This document shows positions 1-6,006 of a stretch of DNA of 8,451 nucleotides, one piece after another. Source of the stretch: Actinobacteria bacterium UBA2286. GTDB taxonomy: Bacteria > Actinomycetota > Coriobacteriia > Anaerosomatales > Anaerosomataceae. Every line of letters begins with the position of its first letter. Position 1 is the stretch's first letter. The DNA lies in contig DDWM01000073.1 in the NCBI GenBank assembly GCA_002345925.1, positions 599 through 9,049 on the forward strand. The letters are read 5' to 3'. Made by a program: the position numbers and the translations under genes. Below the pieces are notes generated by a model. It worked only from the letters and a program-made list of their open reading frames with translations. It made no database searches and was not told the DNA's origin.

Positions 1-291
1 CTCACGATCGTACTCGCTCACCTGGGAGGATTCCGCCAGTGGCATGATGTGCCTGAGCATCTCGTGGGGCGTGATGTCTACCTGGACACGGCGTTCACTA
101 TCGGACATCTGCCGGACAGTGAGTTCGTCGCGATCGTCCGGGCGCACGGCGCGGACCGCGTGCTGTTTGGGAGCGACGGACCGTGGACGGATGCGGCGGC
201 TGAGATCGCACACATCCGCTCGATGGGCTTCACAGACGCAGAGCTCGACGCAATCCTCGGCGGCACTGCAGAGCGGCTGCTTACTCGCTGA
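1..291 (+). CDS. Amidohydrolase (Amidohydro_2-like), C-terminal part only
   Basis: This is the last 96 codons of a gene that begins before the window; the frame is open from base 1 to the TGA at 289-291. The segment resembles the end of a metal-dependent TIM-barrel hydrolase of the amidohydrolase 2 type. It has an 'AHLGG' strand end with a likely metal-ligand His (about residue 7 of the fragment), a 'VYLDTAF' strand, and 'VLFGSDGPW', where the Asp matches the catalytic/metal Asp that closes this fold. It then ends in a helix pair of the form 'GFTDAELDAILGGTAERLL', typical of the family C-terminus. The substrate cannot be told, because the N-terminal metal site (HxH) lies outside the window. 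A GTG at 49 is inside the conserved barrel and is not a real start. No clear terminator follows. Confidence 0.8.
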   Translation, partial: LTIVLAHLGGFRQWHDVPEHLVGRDVYLDTAFTIGHLPDSEFVAIVRAHGADRVLFGSDGPWTDAAAEIAHIRSMGFTDAELDAILGGTAERLLTR

Positions 292-490
292 AGGCCGGCA
301 GTCGGTCGCGCTCTTGTCTCAAGGAAGCATGGTCTGCGTTAAGCGCGCTTCCTTTTCCGCGGAGTGTTCGCTTATCATGGTGCGGGGTCCAAACGTGGAT
401 CCATGGGTTTGCGGCGCGACAGTCCGCTGTCTTGCGGATACGTGTCCCGCCGCTTGGGTTTTGCCCTTCGGGGCGGAGAGTGAGTTTCGC
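292..490 (+). promoter_or_regulatory. Intergenic region with probable structured leader of the cold-shock gene
   Basis: This 199-base gap lies between the amidohydrolase stop and the cold-shock ATG. A plausible -10 is TATCAT (373-378), with a weak -35 TTCCTT (349-354) 18 bp upstream; that would give a leader of roughly 105 nt. The leader can form a GACAG/CTGTC hairpin with loop TCCG (418-431). It can also form GCCC-TTCG-GGGC (463-474), a stable UUCG-tetraloop hairpin ending at the base before the GGAGAG ribosome binding site (475-480). The CCC of that hairpin could instead pair with GGG at 456-458. Long structured leaders are known for cspA-type genes. The promoter call is weak; the hairpins are read directly from the sequence. 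Confidence 0.3.
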
Positions 491-694
491 ATGGCTAATG
501 GTACCGTTAAGTGGTTCAATCCGGACAAGGGCTATGGCTTCGTATCGCGCGAGGATGGCGACGATTTGTTCGTCCATTTCTCCGAGATTCAGGGCGACGG
601 CTTCAAGACCCTCGACGAGGGCCAGGCTGTTGAGTTCGACGTGACCACTGGTCAGAACGGCAAGCTGCAGGCGAGCAACGTCCGCAAGATCTAA
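491..694 (+). CDS. Cold-shock protein (CspA family)
   Basis: This is a 67-residue single cold-shock domain, the usual length for CspA-type RNA/DNA chaperones that bind single-stranded nucleic acid and melt mRNA structure. It starts 'MANGTVKWFN', carries the RNP1 motif 'KGYGFV' (residues 13-18) and the RNP2 motif 'LFVHF' (26-30), and ends in 'LQASNVRKI', all canonical. The ATG at 491 is chosen because it matches the family N-terminus and has GGAGAG 10 nt upstream. The frame is open far upstream (to 44), but that stretch shows no family similarity and overlaps the amidohydrolase. The gene stands alone, with a probable structured leader before it and a strong hairpin terminator after it, so it is probably a monocistronic, highly expressed unit. 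Which csp paralogue it is cannot be decided. Confidence 0.95.
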   Translation: MANGTVKWFNPDKGYGFVSREDGDDLFVHFSEIQGDGFKTLDEGQAVEFDVTTGQNGKLQASNVRKI

Positions 695-720
695 TCTTCG
701 CGGAACAAATAGCACGCAGC

Positions 721-754
721 GGAAGGGCGGCTCCTGTAACGGGGCCGCCCTTCC
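721..754. terminator. Strong hairpin terminator between convergent csp and merR-type genes
   Basis: The perfect 11-bp stem GGAAGGGCGGC (721-731) / GCCGCCCTTCC (744-754) extends inward by one G-U and two G-C pairs to a 6-nt loop (735-740). It lies 26 bases past the cold-shock stop and 19 bases past the end of the convergent regulator gene, so it can serve both. The T-run is weak on the plus strand (ATTCTTG). Such GC-rich hairpins with poor U-tracts are common terminators in high-GC bacteria. Confidence 0.85.
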
Positions 755-773
755 GGCATTCTTGGGTCGCGGA

Positions 774-1535
774 CTACTTGGTGTTGCGAGCGGTGTTGCC
801 GAGAATCGCATCGTGCCAGTACTGTGCCATGCCCTCATGGATCTTCTCGTACGTTGCCGTGAAGCGGGGGTCGGCGATGTACATCTCGGCGAGGTTCGCG
901 TGCATCTCGTGCGAGCACGGGTAGAACCACCGGTCGATCTGCAGCCGGGCCTGCTCGGCCAAGTCCATCGCACGCGGATCATTGGAGGGCACGCCGGCGT
1001 CCATGAGCGCGGCCGTGTCCGTGTTGATCTGCTCACTCTCGGCCTTGAAGCGCGCCCAGTCATCTTTCGTGTAGCCTCTCGTCCGGCGCGCCGACTCTTT
1101 GTACGCGTCGGAATCGCCCCAGCGCTGTTCGGCCTCGGCCTCGTACTCCTTGGGGTCGAACTCGCCGAATACCTCGAACATGTCGTCTTTCGCCATCGGT
1201 GTGCCTTTCTCGATGCCGTCGAGCGTGCGCTCAACTGCGTCCATCATCTTCATGAGCTGTGTCGCCTTGCCGGCGAGCATGCGGTGCTGAAGGCGCAGTG
1301 CTTCGGCCCGGTCAAACGCCGGATCGTGCATGAGGCGACGTATGTCCTCCAGCGCGAACCCGAGCTCCCGGAAGAACAACACCTGCTGTAGCGTGACGAA
1401 GTCGTCATCGGTGTAGATTCGGTACCCGGCTCCGGAGCGCTGCGACGGGCCGAGCAGACCGATCTCATCGTAGTGGTGCAGCGTCCGGACGCTGACCCCG
1501 GCGAGCTTTGCGACTTCTCCTACTGTGTAATCCAT
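774..1535 (-). CDS. TipA-like MerR-family transcriptional activator with TipAS ligand-binding domain
   Basis: This 253-residue regulator belongs to the TipAL type. Residues 1-70 are a MerR DNA-binding domain ('YTVGEVAKLAGVSVRTLHHYDEIGLL', then the wing 'SGAGYRIYTDDD'). Residues 75-112 form the dimerising helix. Residues 114-253 are a TipAS antibiotic-recognition domain ('MFEVFGEFDP', 'RWGDSDAY', 'GYTKDDW', 'EMHANLAEMY', 'YWHDAILGNTAR'). The length equals that of Streptomyces lividans TipAL as I recall it. By that ungapped, from-memory alignment, the thiopeptide-attaching Cys214 is Asn214 here, while Cys207 is kept, so covalent thiostrepton capture is doubtful. The ATG has GGAGGTG 7 nt upstream (1543-1549), and the gene's own promoter carries a MerR-type operator, so autoregulation is likely. 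An internal Met114 could start a TipAS-like short form. The real ligand is unknown; multidrug-type inducers are typical of relatives. Confidence 0.9.
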   Translation of the reverse strand: MDYTVGEVAKLAGVSVRTLHHYDEIGLLGPSQRSGAGYRIYTDDDFVTLQQVLFFRELGFALEDIRRLMHDPAFDRAEALRLQHRMLAGKATQLMKMMDAVERTLDGIEKGTPMAKDDMFEVFGEFDPKEYEAEAEQRWGDSDAYKESARRTRGYTKDDWARFKAESEQINTDTAALMDAGVPSNDPRAMDLAEQARLQIDRWFYPCSHEMHANLAEMYIADPRFTATYEKIHEGMAQYWHDAILGNTARNTK

Positions 1536-1555
1536 CCGGATTCACCTCCGAGAAC

Positions 1556-1586
1556 AGCGTAGACCCTGACGTAACGTTAGGGTCAA
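1556..1586 (-). promoter_or_regulatory. MerR-type promoter with 19-bp spacer and palindromic operator
   Basis: On the minus strand, -35 TTGACC (1586-1581) and -10 TACGCT (1561-1556) are separated by exactly 19 bp (1562-1580). This is the overlong spacer that MerR-family activators untwist. The operator is an inverted repeat centred on 1573: half-sites GACCCT (1562-1567) and AGGGTC (1579-1584), with inner ACGT (1569-1572) and ACGT (1574-1577). Only one symmetric pair and the central base break the palindrome. The predicted start of transcription, about 7 nt after the -10, falls near 1549, so the mRNA would begin almost at its GGAGGTG ribosome binding site, giving a very short leader of about 14 nt. 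Confidence 0.85.
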
Positions 1587-1621
1587 TACCGAATTCTGTC
1601 ACTCCCAACGGCCCGGCTCCT

Positions 1622-1651
1622 GGTACCATCAAGGCACATCAGCCGAGGAGG
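1622..1651 (+). promoter_or_regulatory. Possible extended -10 and ribosome binding site of the LOG-family gene
   Basis: TACCAT at 1624-1629 is preceded by TGG, as in an extended -10 element, and lies 26 nt before the ATG. No good -35 is visible at standard spacing. AGGAGG (1646-1651) lies 4 nt before the start and fixes it. The same 9-mer GGTACCATC recurs 32 nt before the kinase start at 7988, which supports a promoter role in this genome but is not proof. Confidence 0.3.
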
Positions 1652-1655
1652 ATAT

Positions 1656-2387
1656 ATGTCGGAGTTCAACCCGAACGACCTGGATGCTTACCCGCCGTCA
1701 CTGCTCGAGCAGGTCGTTGGCGCCGAATCTGAGTTCCTCGCCGGGGGGCACGGTCACGCGGAGAACACCGAGAGCGCCGTCCGCATATTCCTCGAGTTCC
1801 TGCGCGGCTTCGAGTTCCTCAACGTCGACGTCCCGATGGTGACGGTCTTTGGCTCGGCCAGATTCCCGGAAGACCATCCGCACTACATCCTCGCCCGCAA
1901 GATGGGCAAAACGCTGGCCGAGGCGGGATACAGCGTCATGACCGGCGGTGGTCCCGGCATCATGGAAGCCGCGAACCGCGGCGCACAGGAAGCTGGCGGT
2001 CTGTCGATCGGCGCGAACATCCACCTGCCGCACGAGCAGGATCCAAACCCGTATCTCGACCGCGTCATGACCTTTGAGCACTTCTTCGTGCGCAAGGTGA
2101 TGATGGTCAAGTACTCGCGCGCATTCGTCATCATGCCTGGCGGATTTGGAACGCTCGACGAGCTATTTGAAGCTATCACGCTCATCCAGACCGGCAAGAT
2201 GGATCCGTTCCCCATCGTGTTGATGGGCACGGAGTTCTGGGGCCCAATGATCGAGTTCTTCCTGGAGCGCCTTGTTGCCGAGGGAACGATCGCGGCCCAA
2301 GATATGGAGCTCGTTCAGATTACCGACTCATGCGAGGACGCGGTGGCGCTCATTCAAGCGAGCCATAAAGGGAACAACCACTCGTAG
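1656..2387 (+). CDS. LOG-family Rossmann-fold nucleotide-binding protein (TIGR00730 type)
   Basis: This 243-residue cytosolic protein is related to 'lysine decarboxylase-like'/LOG phosphoribohydrolases, which release cytokinin-type bases from their 5'-monophosphates; many bacterial members hydrolyse AMP. The core starts at about residue 60 ('VTVFGSARF'). It has the nucleotide-binding loop 'GGGPGIMEAANRG' (97-109), an 'FVRK' segment (144-147) with the conserved Arg, and the hallmark 'PGGFGTLDE' (161-169), in which Arg146 and Glu169 are the likely catalytic pair. The roughly 55-residue N-terminal extension ahead of the core is seen in the longer LOG subgroup. The start is fixed by AGGAGG 4 nt upstream. 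The gene is divergent from the TipA-like gene across a 120-bp gap, and 90 bp precede the next gene. Its physiological substrate here is not known; no link to the neighbouring metabolic cluster is apparent. Confidence 0.88.
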   Translation: MSEFNPNDLDAYPPSLLEQVVGAESEFLAGGHGHAENTESAVRIFLEFLRGFEFLNVDVPMVTVFGSARFPEDHPHYILARKMGKTLAEAGYSVMTGGGPGIMEAANRGAQEAGGLSIGANIHLPHEQDPNPYLDRVMTFEHFFVRKVMMVKYSRAFVIMPGGFGTLDELFEAITLIQTGKMDPFPIVLMGTEFWGPMIEFFLERLVAEGTIAAQDMELVQITDSCEDAVALIQASHKGNNHS

Positions 2388-2477
2388 GGCAATGCGCGGC
2401 ACGCACCGGCGGAGGCGTATGATTGGCTAAGCGCCGGGGGACGCAGTTTCCGATACGCCGTTGAGGGGAGTTCGGAT
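2388..2477. other. 90-bp gap upstream of the MEDS kinase cluster
   Basis: No convincing terminator is visible after the LOG-family gene and no promoter with both elements is visible. A TATGAT (2418-2423) resembles a -10 but lacks a -35 at usable spacing. GAGGGGAG (2463-2470), 7 nt before the ATG at 2478, is a good ribosome binding site for the kinase. Whether the cluster has its own promoter here or is read from upstream cannot be decided. Confidence 0.4.
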
Positions 2478-4319
2478 ATGGATTCGGCTGCCACAAGGCT
2501 TGATTCTGCGGTACGTGCACTCGACATCCACGACCATGCCTGCCTTATCTATGAGACGCCAGAGCAGCAGACCGCCGCAATCGTGCCATGGGTGCAGGAG
2601 GGGCTCGCGTGTGGCGATCGCATCTTGTACGTCGCCGACACGCGGACGGTCGATCGCGTGCGCGATGTCCTCTCGGCGGCGGGAATCGACGTGGAGAAAG
2701 CAGAGGCGACCGGTCAGCTCTCAATCGTCACTGAGCGTGATTCGTATCTGCGCACCGGAACGTTCGTACCTGATGAGACGATCGAGTTCCTGAAAGACGC
2801 CGAGGCCAAAGCCGTTCAGGACGGCTATCGCATCATCAGGGGCTGTGGCGAGATGGCGTGGATGCTCAATGGCGATCCCGGGTCCGAGCGCTTCTTCGAG
2901 TACGAGTCGAAACTCAACGATTTCGCGGCGACGCATCGCTACTCGGCGCTTTGACAGTACGACCGGAGCCAGTTTGGCCCCGAGGCGTTGATCGAGGTAC
3001 TCCGAACGCACCCCACGGTGATCTTCGGCGATCGAGTGATTGACAACATGTACTACGTTCCCCCGGATGAGTACCTCGGCGCGAACTCCAAAGAGCTTGA
3101 GTTGGAGCGGATGCTGCATCGGATCATGGAGCGCCAGGAGAGCGTTCATGCGCTCAGGGACAGCGAGGAGTTGTTCCGCGAAGCGCTCGATATGTACCCC
3201 GGCTATTTCTTCTTGTACGACTCCGATGCGCGGTTCATTTACATGAACAAACAGGCGCTGGCGGACAGCAACCTGAGTCTTGATGACGTGCTTGGTAAGA
3301 CGAACGAGGACTTGTTCCCCGAGGAAGCGAACGCACAGTACCTGCCACTTCTACACCGTGCAATCGAGACCGGACGGCAGCAGCATGTCGTGATCTCAAT
3401 CATGACGCCGGCAGCGGGGCAGCGTGAGTTTAGCGTCGACTATGTCCCGATTCTGGGAGCCGACGGGGCGGTTCGAGTGCTACTCGGAACGACGGTCGAC
3501 ATCTCCGATATCCTCGAGGCGAAACGGTCACTCGAGAGCGCGCAGGCCGTGCTGGAGTCTACCGTTGCCGAGCGTACGGTTGAGCTTGAGGCGACGGCCG
3601 CTGAGCTTCGATCGGCCAACGAGGCGAAAGACCGGTTCCTGGCGAACATGAGCCACGACCTCAGGACGCCTCTCAATGCGATCATCGGGTTCTCTCAGCT
3701 GCTCGGCGGAGGCATGGCCGGGCCGATGAACGAGGAGCAGGCGAAGCAGGTCGCGATGATCCATGACGCCGGGGAGCACCTGCTCGACCTCGTCAATGAC
3801 GTGCTCGATGTGAGCCGTATCGCTGCGGGTACGATGCGTTTTCATGACACGACCTTCGACGTGCGGGAGCTCCTCGCGGATTCTGCAGGTGGCATGCGGC
3901 TGACTGCCGAGGCGAGAGGACTTGCGCTGACGGTGGGCGGCTGCCCGGAGGGAGTGTTCATTCGGGCCGACCGCGCCAAGGTGCGGCAAGTACTGGACAA
4001 CTTTGTCGGCAATGCGCTCAAGTTCACCGATAGTGGCGGCGTGACGCTTTCATGTGTGCAAGCCGAGAGCGGCGACTTTCGCATCGAGGTCATTGACACA
4101 GGCTCGGGAATTCCGGCCGATTGTCTCGACGATATCTTCGGCGAGTTCGTACAACTTGGCGAACAAGATGGACGCTTGACCGAGGGGACCGGGCTCGGGC
4201 TGGCTATCGCGAAGCGTATCGCCGAGGCTCTCGGCGGCTCAGTGAGCGTGCAGAGTGAATTTGGCGCGGGCTCGACGTTCGCGCTCGTGCTGCCGGCATG
4301 GAGGGTGGTCAACAGGTGA
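2478..4319 (+). CDS. MEDS-PAS sensor histidine kinase with in-frame TGA, probably a selenoprotein (Sec159)
   Basis: Read through one in-frame TGA (2952-2954), this is a continuous 613-residue soluble kinase without membrane segments. Residues about 15-200 form a MEDS (DcmR-type sensory) domain, with 'DHACLIYET' (19-27), 'RGCGEMAW' (121-128), 'SAL-U159-QYDRSQFGPEAL' and 'LRTHP' (175-179). A PAS domain follows (about 230-345), then a coiled coil (about 346-388) and the HisKA H-box 'NMSHDLRTPLN' with phospho-acceptor His393. The ATPase has the N-box 'NALKFT' (Asn512), 'DTGSGI' (Asp540) and 'TGLGLAIAKR' (571-580). MEDS homologues have Cys at the TGA position, and a SECIS-like hairpin follows. The part after the TGA has no credible start of its own: the TTG at 2988 is inside the domain with no proper ribosome binding site. 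The frame then stays open for 454 codons. No response regulator is in the window. If Sec is not inserted, the gene is broken and yields a 158-residue fragment. The kinase end overlaps the next gene by 4 bp. Confidence 0.75.
2952..2954 (+). other. In-frame TGA, proposed selenocysteine codon
   Basis: The TGA sits between codons for SAL and QYD in the MEDS domain, in the place of a family Cys codon (TGC or TGT differ from TGA by one base). The flanking frame is unbroken on both sides for hundreds of codons. Together with the downstream hairpin this fits recoding to Sec; a point nonsense mutation or base-call error is the alternative. Confidence 0.7.
2960..2990 (+). promoter_or_regulatory. Candidate bacterial SECIS hairpin
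   Basis: The upper stem pairs CGG (2964-2966) with CCG (2980-2982) and GCCA (2968-2971) with TGGC (2975-2978), with one A-C mismatch (2967/2979) and an apical loop GTT (2972-2974). A lower stem CGAC (2960-2963) / GTTG (2987-2990) can form with an asymmetric bulge. The loop starts 17 nt after the TGA and begins with G then U. Bacterial SECIS elements, such as that of E. coli fdhF, have a small loop with an early G/GU at about this distance, bound by SelB. Short hairpins occur by chance in GC-rich DNA, so the position is the main support. Confidence 0.6.
4300..4305 (+). promoter_or_regulatory. Ribosome binding site deciding a GTG start
   Basis: GGAGGG lies 10 nt before the GTG at 4316, whose last two bases are part of the kinase stop TGA (4-bp GTGA overlap). 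The alternative ATG at 4298 overlaps this site and has no ribosome binding site of its own, so 4316 is preferred. Confidence 0.55.
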
Positions 4320-4816
4320 GAGAGCGCGTCATTGCGATCGTATTCTTCTTTCTCGGCAGAGGGTTCGCCGCGTGCGCGCGCCTTGATTCACGCGTGCGGC
4401 GCGAGGTCGGCACCTGGCCCGAGGGAACGACCGTCACTCTACGGGTCGCGCCGAGCGGGCCTCAGACGTCATGGTCCGTGGCGGGCGGGCGGTTCCGGCA
4501 TCTCGGCAGCCGTGCGGTTGAGCCGACATTGCTTGTGACGTTCAAGAACCCCGAGGGTGCGCTGCCTGTCTTCCTCGGCATGAAGGGTGTGCTGCAGGCG
4601 TTCGCCGAGCACCGCGCATCGCTTGCGGGCGATGTCTCGCTCGGCATGTCGCTCGTGCGCTGTCTGCACATCGTGGAGGGCTACTTGTTCCCGGCGGTCA
4701 TGACGCGGCGAATCCTGCCGTCGCCCGCCCACCGGGAGAAGCCGATGATCGCTGCCTACGCGCTCACCATATTCACGTCGAGTGCGCCCGTGTTCGTCCA
4801 AGGAGGAGCGGCATGA
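4316..4816 (+). CDS. Small protein with SCP2-like (sterol carrier protein 2) fold, function unknown
   Basis: This 166-residue protein starts at GTG 4316; from ATG 4298 it would have 172 residues. The middle region ('PTLLVTFKNPEGALPVFLGMKGVLQAFAEHRASLAGDVSLG', about residues 70-110) resembles the SCP2 pattern: a strand with 'TFK', a short helix, a 'G-x-F/A' helix, then 'xGDxxxxxxL'. SCP2 domains bind lipids or acyl compounds in a hydrophobic tunnel. The N-terminus (about residues 4-14) has a short hydrophobic stretch, too weak for a clear signal peptide. There are no catalytic motifs. It overlaps the kinase stop (GTGA) and the alcohol dehydrogenase start (ATGA), so it is translationally coupled to both and likely serves the same process, perhaps as a carrier or accessory protein for a hydrophobic substrate. 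The SCP2 assignment is tentative; the gene itself is well supported by its overlaps, length and codon use. Confidence 0.6.
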   Translation: MRERVIAIVFFFLGRGFAACARLDSRVRREVGTWPEGTTVTLRVAPSGPQTSWSVAGGRFRHLGSRAVEPTLLVTFKNPEGALPVFLGMKGVLQAFAEHRASLAGDVSLGMSLVRCLHIVEGYLFPAVMTRRILPSPAHREKPMIAAYALTIFTSSAPVFVQGGAA

Positions 4817-5997
4817 TTCCCGGTTACTACGAGTTCCGCAATTCGACCAAGATCCTGTCGGGTAGCCGCGCCATCGAGAACATCCCGTTCGAGCTCAAGA
4901 ACATGAAGGTGGTCAAGCCACTCGTCCTCACGAACAAGCAGCTGGTATCGCTCGGTATTGCGGACATAGTCGTGAAGGCGCTTGAGAAGGGGCTGTTGCC
5001 GGCTGCCGTCGTTTACGACGACGTGCCGGTGGATTCCTCGGTGAACGTCGTGAACGACGTCGCCCGGGTGTATCGCGATAAGGGGTGCGACGCGATCATC
5101 GCTGTCGGCGGCGGGTCGGTGATCGACACCGCGAAGGGCGCGAGTATCGTCATCACACACGGCGCAAGCGACCTGAAGCAGTACATGGGTTCCGAGGTGC
5201 TCGTGGGTGATCGTATGGTGCCGTTCGTGGCCGTGCCGACGACTGCCGGGACGGGCTCTGAGGTCACCACGGCCGCGGTCATCAAAGACACGGAGCGCCA
5301 CGTGAAGATGGGGTTCGTCTCGTTCAACTTGCTGCCCGATGTGGCTGTCCTCGACCCACGTATGACCGTTGGACTTCCGCCGAGAATCACCGCTTCCACC
5401 GGAATGGATGCGCTCTGCCACGCGGTTGAGGCATTCTCGTGTCGGCAGGCCAATCCGCTGTCGGACTGCTACGCCCGCGCCGCGATAGATCTCATCTGTG
5501 AGTATCTTCCGGCTGCACTCGAGAAGCCCAAGGTCCAGAAGAACCGGCTTGCGATGGCGAACGCGGCCCTTCTGGCCGGCGTGTCGTTCAGCAATGCGAT
5601 GGTCGGCATCGTGCATGCGGTTGGCCACGCATGCGGCGGCGTTGCGGGCGTGCCGCACGGGGAGGCCATGGCGATTCTTCTGCCGCATGGCATGGCGTAC
5701 AACCTGGAGGTCGCCGGTGAGCGTTACGGGGAATTGCTCCTGCACCTCGCCGGTTCGGGAGCGTACTGTGTTGAGCACCCCGCAGACCGCGGACGCGCAG
5801 CCATCGAGGCGGTTCGCGCGATGAACCGTATGCTGAATGAGAAGACAGGCATGCCGCTCACGCTTTCCGAGGCCGGCGTGACCGAGGACCAGCTGCCCGC
5901 AATCGCGCAGGCTGCCATCAACGATGGGGCGATTGCGTTCAATCCAAAGGATGCCGACTACGAGGATGTCCTGGCGCTGCTGCGTCGGGCGTTCTAG
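4813..5997 (+). CDS. Iron-containing alcohol dehydrogenase (group III)
   Basis: This 394-residue NAD(P)-dependent enzyme of the Fe-ADH family (FucO/AdhB/1,3-propanediol dehydrogenase type) interconverts primary alcohols and aldehydes in the cytosol. The N-terminal Rossmann half has 'GGGSVIDTAKG' (99-109) and 'TTAGTGSEVT' before the C-terminal helical half. The four metal ligands are visible with the family spacing: Asp199 and His203 ('GMDALCHAVE'), His268 ('HAVGHACG') and His282 ('PHGEAM'). The length is typical. AAGGAGGAG directly upstream, 6 nt from the ATG, fixes the start, and the ATG overlaps the previous stop by 4 bp. The AOR-family gene follows after 9 bp, so the pair could run acid-aldehyde-alcohol conversions in either direction. 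The substrate cannot be told; nothing suggests a fused aldehyde dehydrogenase domain. Confidence 0.93.
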   Translation: MIPGYYEFRNSTKILSGSRAIENIPFELKNMKVVKPLVLTNKQLVSLGIADIVVKALEKGLLPAAVVYDDVPVDSSVNVVNDVARVYRDKGCDAIIAVGGGSVIDTAKGASIVITHGASDLKQYMGSEVLVGDRMVPFVAVPTTAGTGSEVTTAAVIKDTERHVKMGFVSFNLLPDVAVLDPRMTVGLPPRITASTGMDALCHAVEAFSCRQANPLSDCYARAAIDLICEYLPAALEKPKVQKNRLAMANAALLAGVSFSNAMVGIVHAVGHACGGVAGVPHGEAMAILLPHGMAYNLEVAGERYGELLLHLAGSGAYCVEHPADRGRAAIEAVRAMNRMLNEKTGMPLTLSEAGVTEDQLPAIAQAAINDGAIAFNPKDADYEDVLALLRRAF

Positions 5998-6006
5998 GTC
6001 ACCGAG

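Noticed and set aside
44..490. A long N-terminal extension of the cold-shock protein in the same frame
   Set aside because: It overlaps the amidohydrolase in another frame, shows no family similarity, and the ATG at 491 matches the universal Csp N-terminus.
281..1234. A 317-codon minus-strand reading frame across the csp gene and part of the regulator gene
   Set aside because: It is antisense to the well-supported cold-shock gene and out of frame with the TipA-like gene. Its Arg/Ser/Thr-rich translation is typical of a shadow frame in GC-rich DNA.
2418..2423. TATGAT as the -10 of a promoter for the kinase cluster
   Set aside because: No -35-like hexamer occurs 15-19 bp upstream, so it is mentioned only in the gap description.
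2952..2954. Frameshift between two kinase fragments
   Set aside because: Both fragments are in the same frame, so no insertion or deletion is needed; the only interruption is one TGA codon.
4298..4318. ATG 4298 as start of the SCP2-like gene
   Set aside because: It has no ribosome binding site of its own and overlaps the GGAGGG that serves the GTG at 4316, which gives the usual 4-bp stop/start overlap.
2988..4319. A separate histidine kinase gene starting at TTG 2988
   Set aside because: The TTG lies in the middle of the MEDS domain; the only GAGG before it is 2 nt away, too close for initiation; and the frame is the same as that of the upstream ORF across a single TGA. One recoded gene, or one broken gene, explains it better.
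4756..5778. A 340-codon minus-strand reading frame opposite the alcohol dehydrogenase
   Set aside because: It is His/Arg-rich with no recognisable domain and fully antisense to an enzyme with all metal ligands in place.
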